Below, in pieces: positions 15,884-24,498 of a DNA stretch of 64,000 nucleotides. The notes below the pieces were generated by a model that saw only the letters and a program-made list of their open reading frames with translations, was not told the origin of the DNA and did no database searches. Every line of letters starts with the position of its first letter. Positions within the stretch are counted from its first letter, which is position 1. The position numbers were made by a program, and so were the translations under genes. The DNA is from Armatimonadota bacterium (GTDB taxonomy: Bacteria > Armatimonadota > HRBIN16), in contig BPGT01000001.1 in assembly GCA_026003175.1 (NCBI GenBank), positions 844,839 through 908,838 on the forward strand. The letters run 5' to 3'.

Positions 15884-17623
15884 ATGGAAGGCTCGCGGAC
15901 AGACTTCGTGGTGCGCCTGGCGGGAGAATCTGGTGAAGGGGTGCTGAGCCTTGGGGAAATGCTGACAACGGCGTTGGCAAGGTTAGGCTACGAGGTATAT
16001 ACCTTCCGCACCTATCCCGCAGAAATCAAAGGGGGCACCGTTCTGTACCAGGTACGTGTAGCAGACCACGTGCTTCTTTCATACGGTAGTCGCGTAGACG
16101 TTTTTGTTGCACTTAACGAAGAAGGGTATCGGGATAATATCGGCTCCCTGCGTCCAGGGGGCGTGTTGATTTATGACAGCGACAGCGTGTCCGTCCCCGA
16201 TTTACCCAACACCTGCGTTATCCCCATCCCTATCGGCACGATAGCCAAGAAAGAGATTGGCTCGGTACTGACCAAGAACGTGATAGCTCTGGGAGCAGTT
16301 CTGCGCTACATCGGCGCACCAGTAGAAGCCGGAGAACAAATCGCCGAGCAGACCTTTAAGCGTAAGGGCGAGGAGGTCGTGCAAAAAAACTTTCAGGCGC
16401 TGCACGCAGGCTACAACTACGTTTCGCAGTACACAGATTGCCTCAAGCCCCTGCTTGGTGGAATAGAAAAGGTCAATCCCGACCGCCTCATCATCAACGG
16501 CAACGAGGCGCTGGCGCTTGGGGCGATACATGGTGGGTTGGCTTTCTATGCAGGCTATCCGATTACTCCCGCTACCGACATCATGGAGGCACTCGCCCCC
16601 GTGTTGCCTCGTTTTGGAGGGGTGGTTATACAGGCGGAGGATGAAATCGCCGCACTCGGTACGGTGCTGGGCGCGGCATACGCAGGCAAACGGGCGATGA
16701 CCGCCACATCCGGTCCCGGTTTCTCGCTAATGGTGGAACAAATCAACCTGGCGGCGCAGGCGGAGATTCCAGCGGTCATCGTGGACGTGCAGCGCGGTGG
16801 GGCAAGCACCGGATTGCCCACTAAGACCGCACAGGGCGACCTGAATATCGCCCTCTACGGAGTGCACAACGAATCCCCACGTGTGGTGATGGCGCCCACC
16901 AGTGTGGAAGATTGCTTCTACCTCATCCAGCACGCGCTGAACATCGCCGAGCGGTACCAGCTGCCGGTGATTGTGCTCTCTGACCAATCATTGGGACACC
17001 GGCGTTGCACCATTCCCAAGCCCGATTTGGCGCTGGTGCCTCGCTGGGAACGTGTCGTCCCTGAACCCGGCACCAACGGCGATTACGCCCGCTACGCTAT
17101 CACCGAGACAGGCATCTCCCCGATGGCAATACCGGGGATGCCCGGGCTGGCTTACACCGCTACTGGCATCGAGCACAACGAGTTCGGCGACCCCACCTAC
17201 ACACCAGAAAACCTGCAGGCGATGAAGTCCAAGCGATTCCGCAAGCTGCAACACCTGGGGGAGCAATACGCTGAACAGTTCGTGCGCATCTGGGGCGACC
17301 CTGAGGGCGCGGAAGTAGGCATTATCGGTTGGGGCTCTACGGAAGGCGTCATTCGCGAGGCGATGCAACTGGCAGAGCGAGAAGGCGTTAAAGCCGCAGC
17401 GCTTTACCCCAAGATGCTGATGCCACTGCCGGTGAAGATAATAGAAGAGTTCGCCAGCAAGGTGAAAAAGGTGTTGGTGCCGGAGAAGAACTTCACCGGC
17501 GAGTTCGCTGCCTATCTGCGCTCGCAGACGAACATCCATCCTATCTCCTACGCAAAGGATACGGGGTTGCCTTTTGACCCTGAAGAAGTGAAGGACGAGA
17601 TCATCCGCATTGCCCGGACGTGA
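15884..17623 (+). CDS. korA: 2-oxoacid:ferredoxin oxidoreductase, fused gamma-alpha subunit
   Basis: A 579-residue protein. The N-terminal 190 residues are the gamma domain (VVRLAGESGEGVLSLGEML, then TYPAEIKGGTVLYQVRV). The rest is the alpha/pyrimidine-binding domain (GNEALALGAIHGGLAFYAGY, then YPITPATDIMEAL, then TSGPGFSLM). This layout is typical of 2-oxoglutarate- or 2-oxoacid-ferredoxin oxidoreductases of the KorAB type. It oxidatively decarboxylates a 2-oxoacid with CoA and reduces ferredoxin. I use the ATG at 15884 with AAGGAG at the right distance instead of the GTG at 15875. The exact substrate cannot be read from sequence. Confidence 0.88.
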   Translation: MEGSRTDFVVRLAGESGEGVLSLGEMLTTALARLGYEVYTFRTYPAEIKGGTVLYQVRVADHVLLSYGSRVDVFVALNEEGYRDNIGSLRPGGVLIYDSDSVSVPDLPNTCVIPIPIGTIAKKEIGSVLTKNVIALGAVLRYIGAPVEAGEQIAEQTFKRKGEEVVQKNFQALHAGYNYVSQYTDCLKPLLGGIEKVNPDRLIINGNEALALGAIHGGLAFYAGYPITPATDIMEALAPVLPRFGGVVIQAEDEIAALGTVLGAAYAGKRAMTATSGPGFSLMVEQINLAAQAEIPAVIVDVQRGGASTGLPTKTAQGDLNIALYGVHNESPRVVMAPTSVEDCFYLIQHALNIAERYQLPVIVLSDQSLGHRRCTIPKPDLALVPRWERVVPEPGTNGDYARYAITETGISPMAIPGMPGLAYTATGIEHNEFGDPTYTPENLQAMKSKRFRKLQHLGEQYAEQFVRIWGDPEGAEVGIIGWGSTEGVIREAMQLAEREGVKAAALYPKMLMPLPVKIIEEFASKVKKVLVPEKNFTGEFAAYLRSQTNIHPISYAKDTGLPFDPEEVKDEIIRIART

Positions 17624-17639
17624 GGCAGGAGGAACAGAA

Positions 17640-18515
17640 ATGGCAGAAACCCACACTTTAGAGACCCAGCCCATTCAGCGGCAGCCGAAGGATTACAGAA
17701 GCGACCTGGAGCCAATCTGGTGCCCAGGCTGCGGCGACTACGGCGTGTTGAACGCGCTGTTCAAAGCCATGAGCCAGCTGAACCTGGACCCTGACAAGAC
17801 GGTGCTGGTATCCGGTATCGGATGCTCCAGCCGATTGCCGGGCTTCGTGGTAACGTACGGCTTTCACGGTGTGCATGGGCGCGTGCTGCCGGTGGCAACG
17901 GGTATCAAACTAGCACGCCCGGACCTGACGGTCATCGGCGTAGGAGGCGACGGCGACGGCTACTCCATCGGGTTAGGTCACTTCCCACACGCCGCGCGAC
18001 GCAATATCGACATCACCTACATCGTGATGAACAACCAGATTTACGGCTTGACCAAAGGACAAACCTCGCCGACCAGCTCCACCGGCTTCCAGACAAAGAC
18101 TACCCCCTTCGGCAATGTGGAAGGCTCCCTGAACCCCCTGCAGATTGCCATCGTATCGGGGGCAACCTTTGTAGCACGAGGCTATTCCAGTATGCCTAAT
18201 CAGCTGGCGAAGATTATCGCCGAAGCGATTAAGCACCCGGGCTTCGCGCTGGTGGACGTGTTCAGCCCCTGCGTCACCTTCAACAAGGTGCAGACCTACG
18301 ACTACTATAAGGGCAAAGTTTACGAGATACCCGATACGCATGACCCGACGGACAAGTTCGCCGCCCTACGCCTGGCAGAAGAGGACGGAGTGTTCCCTGT
18401 CGGCATCCTGTACCGGGTAGACCGCCCTACGCTGGATGAACAGATAGCAGCGATCAAGCAACAGGCGTACACCGAGAGCCCTAGCGTGGAGCAGCTGTTC
18501 AAGCGGTATCAGTAA
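17640..18515 (+). CDS. korB: 2-oxoacid:ferredoxin oxidoreductase, beta subunit (thiamine diphosphate binding)
   Basis: The 291-residue beta subunit partners the preceding gene. CPGCGDYGVLNA near residue 26 gives Fe-S cysteines, VSGIGCSSRLPGF adds another, and the TPP-binding motif is GDGDGYSIGLGHFPHAARR followed by NNQIYGLTKGQ. The start at 17640 has GGAGGAA seven bases upstream. No separate ferredoxin-like delta subunit follows, in line with the two-subunit type. Confidence 0.9.
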   Translation: MAETHTLETQPIQRQPKDYRSDLEPIWCPGCGDYGVLNALFKAMSQLNLDPDKTVLVSGIGCSSRLPGFVVTYGFHGVHGRVLPVATGIKLARPDLTVIGVGGDGDGYSIGLGHFPHAARRNIDITYIVMNNQIYGLTKGQTSPTSSTGFQTKTTPFGNVEGSLNPLQIAIVSGATFVARGYSSMPNQLAKIIAEAIKHPGFALVDVFSPCVTFNKVQTYDYYKGKVYEIPDTHDPTDKFAALRLAEEDGVFPVGILYRVDRPTLDEQIAAIKQQAYTESPSVEQLFKRYQ

Positions 18516-18614
18516 ACAGAGCAGTACTCTCCCCCTCACAAAGCTCTGGGAGAGGAGGCACACGCGGGTGCGCGTCAGGACATCGTTCTGGGGAAAGAGA
18601 CAGGGGGGCTCAGA

Positions 18615-19134
18615 ATGCGAAGCCTGTATTGTGTGTTTGCACTGCTGCTAATGCTCTGGGGTGTGCTGCTGGCATGGGCAGAGGGGGGAAAACAGCCCCT
18701 GTGCTAAATTGTTGCCCTCCACAGAGATAAAAGGCTGGAAAGAGGTAAATGGCTCCTACCTTTACGGCAAGGGCGACGGGTTAACTAGCATCTACAACGG
18801 CGGCTACCAGCTCTACCGGAAGAACGGCGTTCAGGAGGCGGCGCAGAAACTGTACCAGCGCGGCGACCTGTACGCCACCGTGACTACGCACACGGTGAGG
18901 GACGCTTTCGCCGCGCGCAAGTTCGTAGGATACTGGCGCGACACGCACCGCAAGCACAAACCCCAATCGCTGAAGTTGGCTGGAACGGGCTTCTGGATAC
19001 AGGCGGACGGGGCAACCACCCTCTACTGGGCGAAGGGACGTTTCTTTGTTACCGTCATGGTAACGAGCGACGACCGGCAGGCGGTAGAAGCGGGACTGGA
19101 GGTCTTGCGAGCGGTGGCGAGTAAGGTCAGGTAG
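18615..19134 (+). pseudogene. secreted DUF6599-like protein, frameshifted after the signal peptide
   Basis: The ATG at 18615 opens a clean signal peptide (MRSLYCVFALLLMLWGVLL, then AWAEGG) but stops at TAA after 30 codons. The mature part continues in the +1 frame to 19134: KLLPSTEIKGWKEVNG, then LTSIYNGGYQLYRKNGV. The switch falls at GAGGGGGGAAAACAG, a G6-A4 run, so one extra base there explains it. The mature region resembles DUF6599 proteins (a GW motif, then a Y-N-G-G motif) by eye only. A real inactivating indel, a phase-variable tract and an assembly error are all possible. Confidence 0.6.
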
Positions 19135-19237
19135 AGGGAGAGGAGAGCCTCGCCCTCTACCGAGCACAAGGCGTTTACGTATCCGCCGTGCCGCCCGGAA
19201 TACCCGACAGGTCGCAGGGCAGAGTGTAGGTAGGTAC

Positions 19238-19969
19238 CTACGTACTTGGCGGCGCGTCACCACCGGAGCCTGCCGGAGAGGTGCCTGGGATATTACCATG
19301 ACGTTGATAATACTTGGCGTGCCCGTCGACGAAGTTCACGTTAAAGCCATCGGAATGGCGCGGATGTGCGGGGAAATTGTCCCAGCAAAACGGGCAGGTG
19401 GGCACGCGGCAGAGAGGGTCTACCTGCGTTCCGCCGGGGGGAACATACGTCCCATCGTAGAACATTGTAGTATTTGCCGGCTCTCCAATGGCTCCTAAAC
19501 TCACTACCGGGTCATTGTTAAACAGACCTGGCGGTACCGCCGGGTCCTGAAATACAGCGAAGTTCAACGCATACGAGGAGTAACGGAAATTGCCGCTGCC
19601 GTTCAATCCCAGCGACTGCAGAATCGCCACAAAGTCAATACCGGGGCGATGCGAAGGGCAGACCATAATGTCCACGTTCTTCACGTAGGGCATGGTCGCG
19701 TCGTACACGGTAAACACACGATCGCCCGTGCCCGGCACCAGAACAGCATGGTCCATGCTGTATACACTCTGGGGGAAGGTCTCGTCATAATCCTGCACAT
19801 AGGCGAGGGTCGCCAGCGCATACTGGCGCAGGTTGCTGAGACAGGAAGCGGAGCGTGCTTTTTCGCGAGCCTGTGCAAAGACGGGGAACAGTATCGCTGC
19901 CAGTATCGCGATAATCGCGATAACCACCAGCAGCTCGATGAGCGTGAACGCCTTTCGTGTATTCGGCAT
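19238..19969 (-). CDS. DUF1559-type prepilin-like protein
   Basis: A 243-residue protein with a classic type IV pilin/pseudopilin N-terminus, [20 protein letters not shown], with cleavage expected before the Phe, then [16 protein letters not shown]. The C-terminus has the DUF1559 motif [18 protein letters not shown] (H-x-DG type). Such proteins are numerous in planctomycetes, armatimonads and relatives and are thought to be exported through a type II-like system. AGGAGGG lies seven bases before the ATG. It stands alone between the frameshifted secreted gene and the rpsO region. Confidence 0.9.
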   Translation of the reverse strand: MPNTRKAFTLIELLVVIAIIAILAAILFPVFAQAREKARSASCLSNLRQYALATLAYVQDYDETFPQSVYSMDHAVLVPGTGDRVFTVYDATMPYVKNVDIMVCPSHRPGIDFVAILQSLGLNGSGNFRYSSYALNFAVFQDPAVPPGLFNNDPVVSLGAIGEPANTTMFYDGTYVPPGGTQVDPLCRVPTCPFCWDNFPAHPRHSDGFNVNFVDGHAKYYQRHGNIPGTSPAGSGGDAPPST

Positions 19970-20060
19970 GTCGTCCCTCCTGACAAATAGTTTGCTTTAT
20001 CATTCTAACTGTTTGTCCAGGCAAATGCAAGCGGGTACTGGCGCATTTACTCGTGTCCGT

Positions 20061-20246
20061 GAGGGTGTTCGAGAATTGTTGAGAAGTTGGTTGTAGCGCA
20101 AGGAGAGAGGCGTTCTTGCTATCCCTGCCTTACCTCACCCCCGTCCCCTCTCCTACGAGGAGAGGGGCGTTCCCCCTTCCCTTGCAGGGAAGGGGGCAAG
20201 GGGGTTAGGTTATCTATCCATTCAACCAGCAATTTCGAACACCCTC
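20061..20246 (+). mobile_element. 186-bp MITE-like element, copy 1
   Basis: First of five nearly identical copies. The ends are inverted: GAGGGTGTTCGA at the left and its complement at the right, with similarity continuing through AATTG. The interior has two tandem GC-rich hairpins with three-base loops (20145-20167 and 20172-20196). It encodes nothing. It is flanked by the 9-bp direct repeat CGTGTCCGT on both sides and shares the right repeat with copy 2. Confidence 0.9.
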
Positions 20247-20255
20247 CGTGTCCGT

Positions 20256-20441
20256 GAGGGTGTTCGAGAATTGTTGAGAAGTTGGTTGTAGCGCAAGGAG
20301 AGAGGCGTTCTTGCTATCCCTGCCTTACCTCACCCCCGTCCCCTCTCCTACGAGGAGAGGGGCGTTCCCCCTTCCCTTGCAGGGAAGGGGGCAAGGGGGT
20401 TAGGTTATCTATCCATTCAACCAGCAATTTCGAACACCCTC
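20256..20441 (+). mobile_element. 186-bp MITE-like element, copy 2 (tandem with copy 1)
   Basis: Same orientation and sequence as copy 1, nine bases further on. CGTGTCCGT occurs before copy 1, between the copies and after copy 2. The last base of the final repeat (20450) is the first T of the rpsO -35 hexamer TTGACT. Confidence 0.9.
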
Positions 20442-20449
20442 CGTGTCCG

Positions 20450-20478
20450 TTGACTTCTGCCCGCGTATGTGCTAAACT
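20450..20478 (+). promoter_or_regulatory. sigma-70 promoter of rpsO-pnp
   Basis: TTGACT at 20450-20455 and TAAACT at 20473-20478 with an ideal 17-base spacer. The promoter directly abuts the target duplication of the mobile element and remains intact. Confidence 0.8.
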
Positions 20479-20483
20479 ATCAT

Positions 20484-20581
20484 GGTGCGTCAGCCATGCA
20501 TCGCCTTCTGCCGTTGTGCCGTTGTCCCCCCGGGGACAACCGTAGAACGGCACGGAGACGGTGAACGCGCGGCGACGCACC
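20484..20581 (+). promoter_or_regulatory. structured rpsO leader, probable S15 autoregulatory RNA
   Basis: GGTGCGTC at 20484-20491 pairs perfectly with GACGCACC at 20574-20581 and closes a fold of about 98 bases. Inside, GTGCCG (20517) pairs with CGGCAC (20548), enclosing the nine-pair hairpin GTTGTCCCC/GGGGACAAC (20521-20540). The structure starts a few bases after the predicted transcription start and ends 37 bases before the rpsO ATG. Ribosomal protein S15 represses its own mRNA through diverse leader structures in several phyla, so an S15-binding role is likely but not shown. Confidence 0.65.
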
Positions 20582-20618
20582 ACTATCCCAACCGCAGAAA
20601 GGGGGAAAAGCACGCAGA

Positions 20619-20894
20619 ATGCCGCTGACCAAAGAGCAGAAAGCCGAGATTATCAAGAAATACCAGCGCTTCGAGGGCGACACCGGTTCGCCTGAAGTGC
20701 AGGTGGCTTTGCTGACTGCGCGCATCAATCTGCTCACCGAGCACTTGCGCCAGCATAAACACGACTACCACACCCGGCGCGGGCTGATGATGCTGGTTGG
20801 TGAGCGCAAACGATTGCTCGACTATCTGGCTCGGCAGGATATCCAGCGCTACCGCGCGCTGGTCAACTCACTGGGCATCCGCAGCAAGCAGTAG
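20619..20894 (+). CDS. rpsO: 30S ribosomal protein S15
   Basis: A 91-residue protein of standard length, with the S15 signature [20 protein letters not shown] and the conserved [20 protein letters not shown]. It binds 16S rRNA at the central three-way junction. AAAGGGGG precedes the ATG. pnp follows 54 bases downstream, the widespread rpsO-pnp order. Confidence 0.97.
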   Translation: MPLTKEQKAEIIKKYQRFEGDTGSPEVQVALLTARINLLTEHLRQHKHDYHTRRGLMMLVGERKRLLDYLARQDIQRYRALVNSLGIRSKQ

Positions 20895-20948
20895 CGGTTA
20901 CCTGTGAGCCAGAAGTGAAGATTCAACCAAGAGGAGTTCCATCTATCC

Positions 20949-23174
20949 ATGATACACACCGTCGAAGTGGAAGTCGCCGGTCAACTCATCCAGATTGAGA
21001 CCGGCCGTGTCGCCAAGCAAGCAAATGGTGCCGTTCTCGTGCGTTCGGGCGACACCATCGTATTGTGCACCGCCACCATGAGCAGGGAAGCACGCACCGA
21101 TATCGATTTCTTCCCACTGGTGGTGGACTACGAAGAGCGTAAGTATTCCGTCGGGAAGATACCGGGCGGGTTTATCAAGCGGGGGGGACGCCCCAGCGAC
21201 AAAGCAGTGCTGACTTCCCGCCTCATCGACCGCCCCCTGCGCCCCCTGTTCCCCAGCGGGATGCGCAACGAGGTACAGGTCATCGCCATGCCGCTGTCGG
21301 TAGACAACGAGCATCTGCCCGACGTGCTCTCCATCATCGGCGCGTCCGCCGCGCTGACCGTTTCGAACATCCCGTTTAACGGTCCCGTCGGCGCGGTACG
21401 CATCGGCAAGGTGAACGGGGAGTTTATCATCAACCCCTCGTTTGACCAGGTGGAAAACGGCGACCTGGACCTGGTGGTCGCGGGCACGAAAGACTACATC
21501 GTGATGGTCGAGGCTGGTGCAAACGAAATCAGCGAGTCGGAAATCCTCGAAGCACTGGACCTCGCGCACGAACATATCAAGCCGATTTGCGCCATTCAGG
21601 AAGAGCTCGCCGCGAAGGTGGGCACGGTCAAGGCGGAGGTGCCCATCTACACCGTACCGGAGAACATCCTGACCCGCGTGCGCGAGCAGTTTGCCGAACA
21701 GGTGCTGCAAGCCATTCAGCAGCCTGATAAATCGGCGCGGGAGGAAGCCATCGAACTGCTCAAGGAGGAGATTGTGCAGGCACTGCTGCCGGAGTACCCG
21801 GAGCAGGAGACCGACCTGCGCGAAGCCGCCGACAAGGTGGTAAAGGAGCAGGTGCGCCGGCTCATTATCGAGCACAAGGTACGCCCCGATGGGCGAAAGT
21901 ACGACGAAATCCGCCCCATCAGCTGCATGGTCGGGTTGCTGCCGAGGGTGCACGGTTCCGCCCTGTTCACCCGCGGGCAGACACAGGTGCTCACCAGCGT
22001 CACGCTGGGTCCGCTAGAGGAGGCACAGATTATCGACACGCTGGAGGAAGACGGGTTCAAGCGCTACATGCATTTCTACAACTTCCCGCCCTACAGCGTG
22101 GGCGAGACGCGCCCCCTGCGCGGACCTGGCAGGCGCGAAATCGGTCACGGCGCTCTGGCAGAACGTGCCCTGCGCCCCATGATTCCGCCCGAAGAGGAGT
22201 TCCCCTACGCCATCCTGCTCACCTCGGAGGTGCTGGAGTCCAACGGCTCCACCTCGATGGCGAGCGTGTGCGGCTCTACGCTGGCGCTGATGGATGCCGG
22301 TGTGCAGATTAAAGCGCCCGTCGCTGGCGTGGCAATGGGCTTGATGACGCAGGGCGACGATTGGGTGGTGCTCAGCGACATCCAGGGTATGGAGGACTTC
22401 TCCGGCGATATGGACTTCAAGGTCGCGGGCACGGCAAAGGGCATCACCGCTCTACAGCTGGATACCAAGATTTCAGGTATCCCGCGACCGGTGTTCGAGC
22501 GCGCACTGGAACAAGCGCGACAGGGCAGGCTATACATTCTGGAGAAGATGCTCGAAACCATCGACAAGCCGCGCGACCATATCAGCCCCTACGCTCCGCG
22601 CATCATCGTGATGGAGATCCATCCCGATAAAATCGGCGACGTTATCGGTCCAGGCGGGCGTATCATCAAGAAGATTCTCGCCGATACCGGCACGCGCATC
22701 CAGATCGAACAGGACGGGCGCGTGTACATCGCCGCCGATGATGAGGAGAGCGGTGAGCGGGCGCGCAAGATGATCGAGGATTTGACGCGCGATGTGGTGG
22801 TAGGCGAAACCTTCCTCGGAAAGGTCACGCGCACCTCGTCGCTAGGGGTGTTCGTGGAGATCCTGCCCGGTAAAGAAGGGCTGGTGCCGCTGTCGCAACT
22901 CTCCGAGCAGCGCGTGCGCCGTGCCGACGAGCTGGTGAAAGTGGGCGACGAGATTCTGGTGAAAGTGGTGGAGATAGACAACCTCGGCAGAATCAATCTG
23001 AGCGCACGCGGCTTACACAACGTGTTCAGCGGGCAATCTTCCAGCCCAGCTCAAACATCTGCTCCTCGCACAGGCGGCGGACATGAACCGCCTGGCTATG
23101 GTCGCGGTGGAGATGTGCGCCGTCACCGCGGTGACGACGATACACCACGAGCTAGATTCCGCCCGAAACGCTGA
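20949..23174 (+). CDS. pnp: polyribonucleotide nucleotidyltransferase (PNPase)
   Basis: A 741-residue PNPase. It has two RNase PH domains (the second with GTDDGP-like active-site context around QTQVLTSVTLGP and GSTSMASVCGSTLALMDAGV), then a KH domain near residues 550-610 (GDVIGPGGRIIKKILADTGT) and an S1 domain near 617-690 (GKVTRTSSLGVFVEILPGKE). The C-terminal 40 residues are rich in Gly, Arg and Pro. It degrades RNA 3' to 5' using phosphate. AGAGGAG lies upstream of the ATG. Confidence 0.97.
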   Translation: MIHTVEVEVAGQLIQIETGRVAKQANGAVLVRSGDTIVLCTATMSREARTDIDFFPLVVDYEERKYSVGKIPGGFIKRGGRPSDKAVLTSRLIDRPLRPLFPSGMRNEVQVIAMPLSVDNEHLPDVLSIIGASAALTVSNIPFNGPVGAVRIGKVNGEFIINPSFDQVENGDLDLVVAGTKDYIVMVEAGANEISESEILEALDLAHEHIKPICAIQEELAAKVGTVKAEVPIYTVPENILTRVREQFAEQVLQAIQQPDKSAREEAIELLKEEIVQALLPEYPEQETDLREAADKVVKEQVRRLIIEHKVRPDGRKYDEIRPISCMVGLLPRVHGSALFTRGQTQVLTSVTLGPLEEAQIIDTLEEDGFKRYMHFYNFPPYSVGETRPLRGPGRREIGHGALAERALRPMIPPEEEFPYAILLTSEVLESNGSTSMASVCGSTLALMDAGVQIKAPVAGVAMGLMTQGDDWVVLSDIQGMEDFSGDMDFKVAGTAKGITALQLDTKISGIPRPVFERALEQARQGRLYILEKMLETIDKPRDHISPYAPRIIVMEIHPDKIGDVIGPGGRIIKKILADTGTRIQIEQDGRVYIAADDEESGERARKMIEDLTRDVVVGETFLGKVTRTSSLGVFVEILPGKEGLVPLSQLSEQRVRRADELVKVGDEILVKVVEIDNLGRINLSARGLHNVFSGQSSSPAQTSAPRTGGGHEPPGYGRGGDVRRHRGDDDTPRARFRPKR

Positions 23175-23194
23175 GAACGGCACTGCGCCAATAT

Positions 23195-23234
23195 CCCCTC
23201 TCCCACGCAGTGGGAGAGGGGGTGAGGGGTTTTT
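23195..23234 (+). terminator. intrinsic terminator after pnp
   Basis: A perfect 12-pair stem (CCCCTCTCCCAC / GTGGGAGAGGGG, loop GCA) is followed by GTGAGGGG and TTTTT at 23230-23234; the second GAGGGG next to the T-run can pair alternatively with CCCCTC. It separates pnp from the M16 gene, whose ATG is only eight bases beyond, so some read-through may serve the next genes. Confidence 0.6.
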
Positions 23235-23241
23235 CTGTAAC

Positions 23242-24498
23242 ATGCCCATAGAAACCTTCGCGCTATCTAATGGTCTTCGCATCGTCTGCGAACCGATGCC
23301 CTCCGCCCGTTCGGTGGCGGTGGGGGTATATATCGGTACCGGCTCTCGCGACGAACGCTCTTCTGAATACGGCGTCTCGCACTTCATCGAGCATATCCTG
23401 TTCAAGGGCACCCTGCGCCGTGATGCATTGGACATTGTGCGCGAGATCGAAGGGCGAGGAGGCTACATCAACGCCGAAACCGACAAGGAGTACACTGCCT
23501 TCTATGCGCGCGTGTTGCCCGAAGACCTCTCTGTCGCGCTGGACGTGCTTTCGGATATGCTGTTGTCGCCTCGCTTAGACCCGCAAGACATCGAGCGCGA
23601 GAAGCGTGTGGTGCTCGAAGAGCTGCGAGAGCTGATGGACTACCCAGAGGACTATGTGTACGACCTGTTCGCGCAGACACTATGGTCGCGCCATCCGCTG
23701 GCGCACCCGGTGATTGGCACGGCACCCACCATCCTTGCGCTGGAACGGTCGCATATCCGCTGGGTAATGGAGGAGCGGTACACAGCCCCGAACACGGTGG
23801 TATCGGTGGCAGGGCAGGTGACCGCCGAACAGCTGCTGCCTCTGGCGGAGCGGTTCTTCGGCAACATGCCTGCTACCCAGCCCAGCACCAAACTGCGCCC
23901 TGCTCGCGCCACGGCACGCCAACGACTATTGCGCCATCCCACCCAGCAGATACACTTCTGCATGGGCACGACGGGATACAGCCTCTACGATGAGCGCAAA
24001 TACACGCTGGCGGTGCTGGATACCCTGTTGGGAGGCAATATGAGCAGCCGCCTCTTTCAAGAGGTGCGTGAGAAACGCGGGCTGGTATACCAGATCAACA
24101 CCTCGGCGATGGCATACCGCGAGGGAGGATACTTCGCCGTACACGCGAACTGCAGTCCCGACAACTACAGGCAGGTGATAGAGGTCACACGGGAGCAGCT
24201 GCGCGGGGTATGTGAGGGTGACCTGACCGAAGAGGAGGTCCAACGCGCCAAACACCAGCTGCGCGGGAGCCTGCTGATGAGCACGGAGAGCGTCAACGGG
24301 CGCATGTCCGCCAACGCCAGAAGCCTGCTCTTCTACGGGCGCATCATCACCGTAGATGAGATTATCGAGCAGGTAGAGGCGGTGGATGTCGGGAAGGTGG
24401 TAGCGGTTGCGCAGGAGCTGTTCGGCAACGGCAAAATGGCTCTGGCAGCCATAGGTAGTTTTCCGAAGGAAGGAACGGGGGAGGACGATGACGACTAA
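23242..24498 (+). CDS. M16 family zinc peptidase (cytoplasmic type)
   Basis: A 418-residue pitrilysin-like peptidase with the inverted zinc motif HFIEH in GVSHFIEHILFKGT (residues about 49-62) and the distal glutamate region REIEGRGGYINAETDKEYTAFY. The C-terminal R-Y-type motif is seen as EVREKRGLVYQI. There is no signal peptide. Gene order after pnp matches the PqqL/YmxG-type peptidase found in Firmicutes and relatives. I start it at the ATG at 23242; the only Shine-Dalgarno-like sequence is the GAGGGG arm of the terminator. It overlaps dapB by eleven bases. Confidence 0.9.
   Translation: MPIETFALSNGLRIVCEPMPSARSVAVGVYIGTGSRDERSSEYGVSHFIEHILFKGTLRRDALDIVREIEGRGGYINAETDKEYTAFYARVLPEDLSVALDVLSDMLLSPRLDPQDIEREKRVVLEELRELMDYPEDYVYDLFAQTLWSRHPLAHPVIGTAPTILALERSHIRWVMEERYTAPNTVVSVAGQVTAEQLLPLAERFFGNMPATQPSTKLRPARATARQRLLRHPTQQIHFCMGTTGYSLYDERKYTLAVLDTLLGGNMSSRLFQEVREKRGLVYQINTSAMAYREGGYFAVHANCSPDNYRQVIEVTREQLRGVCEGDLTEEEVQRAKHQLRGSLLMSTESVNGRMSANARSLLFYGRIITVDEIIEQVEAVDVGKVVAVAQELFGNGKMALAAIGSFPKEGTGEDDDD

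Noticed and set aside
20061-20441. The tandem repeats as a CRISPR array
   Set aside because: Units are 186 bp with inverted ends and a 9-bp spacer that is the same target repeat; there are no cas genes.
20943-21953. 336-codon open frame opposite pnp
   Set aside because: Antisense to conserved PNPase; the plus-strand gene has all its motifs.
23195-23234. Partial copy of the 186-bp element after pnp
   Set aside because: It shares only a CCCCTCTCC-type hairpin; no terminal inverted repeats and no direct repeats, so I call it a terminator.
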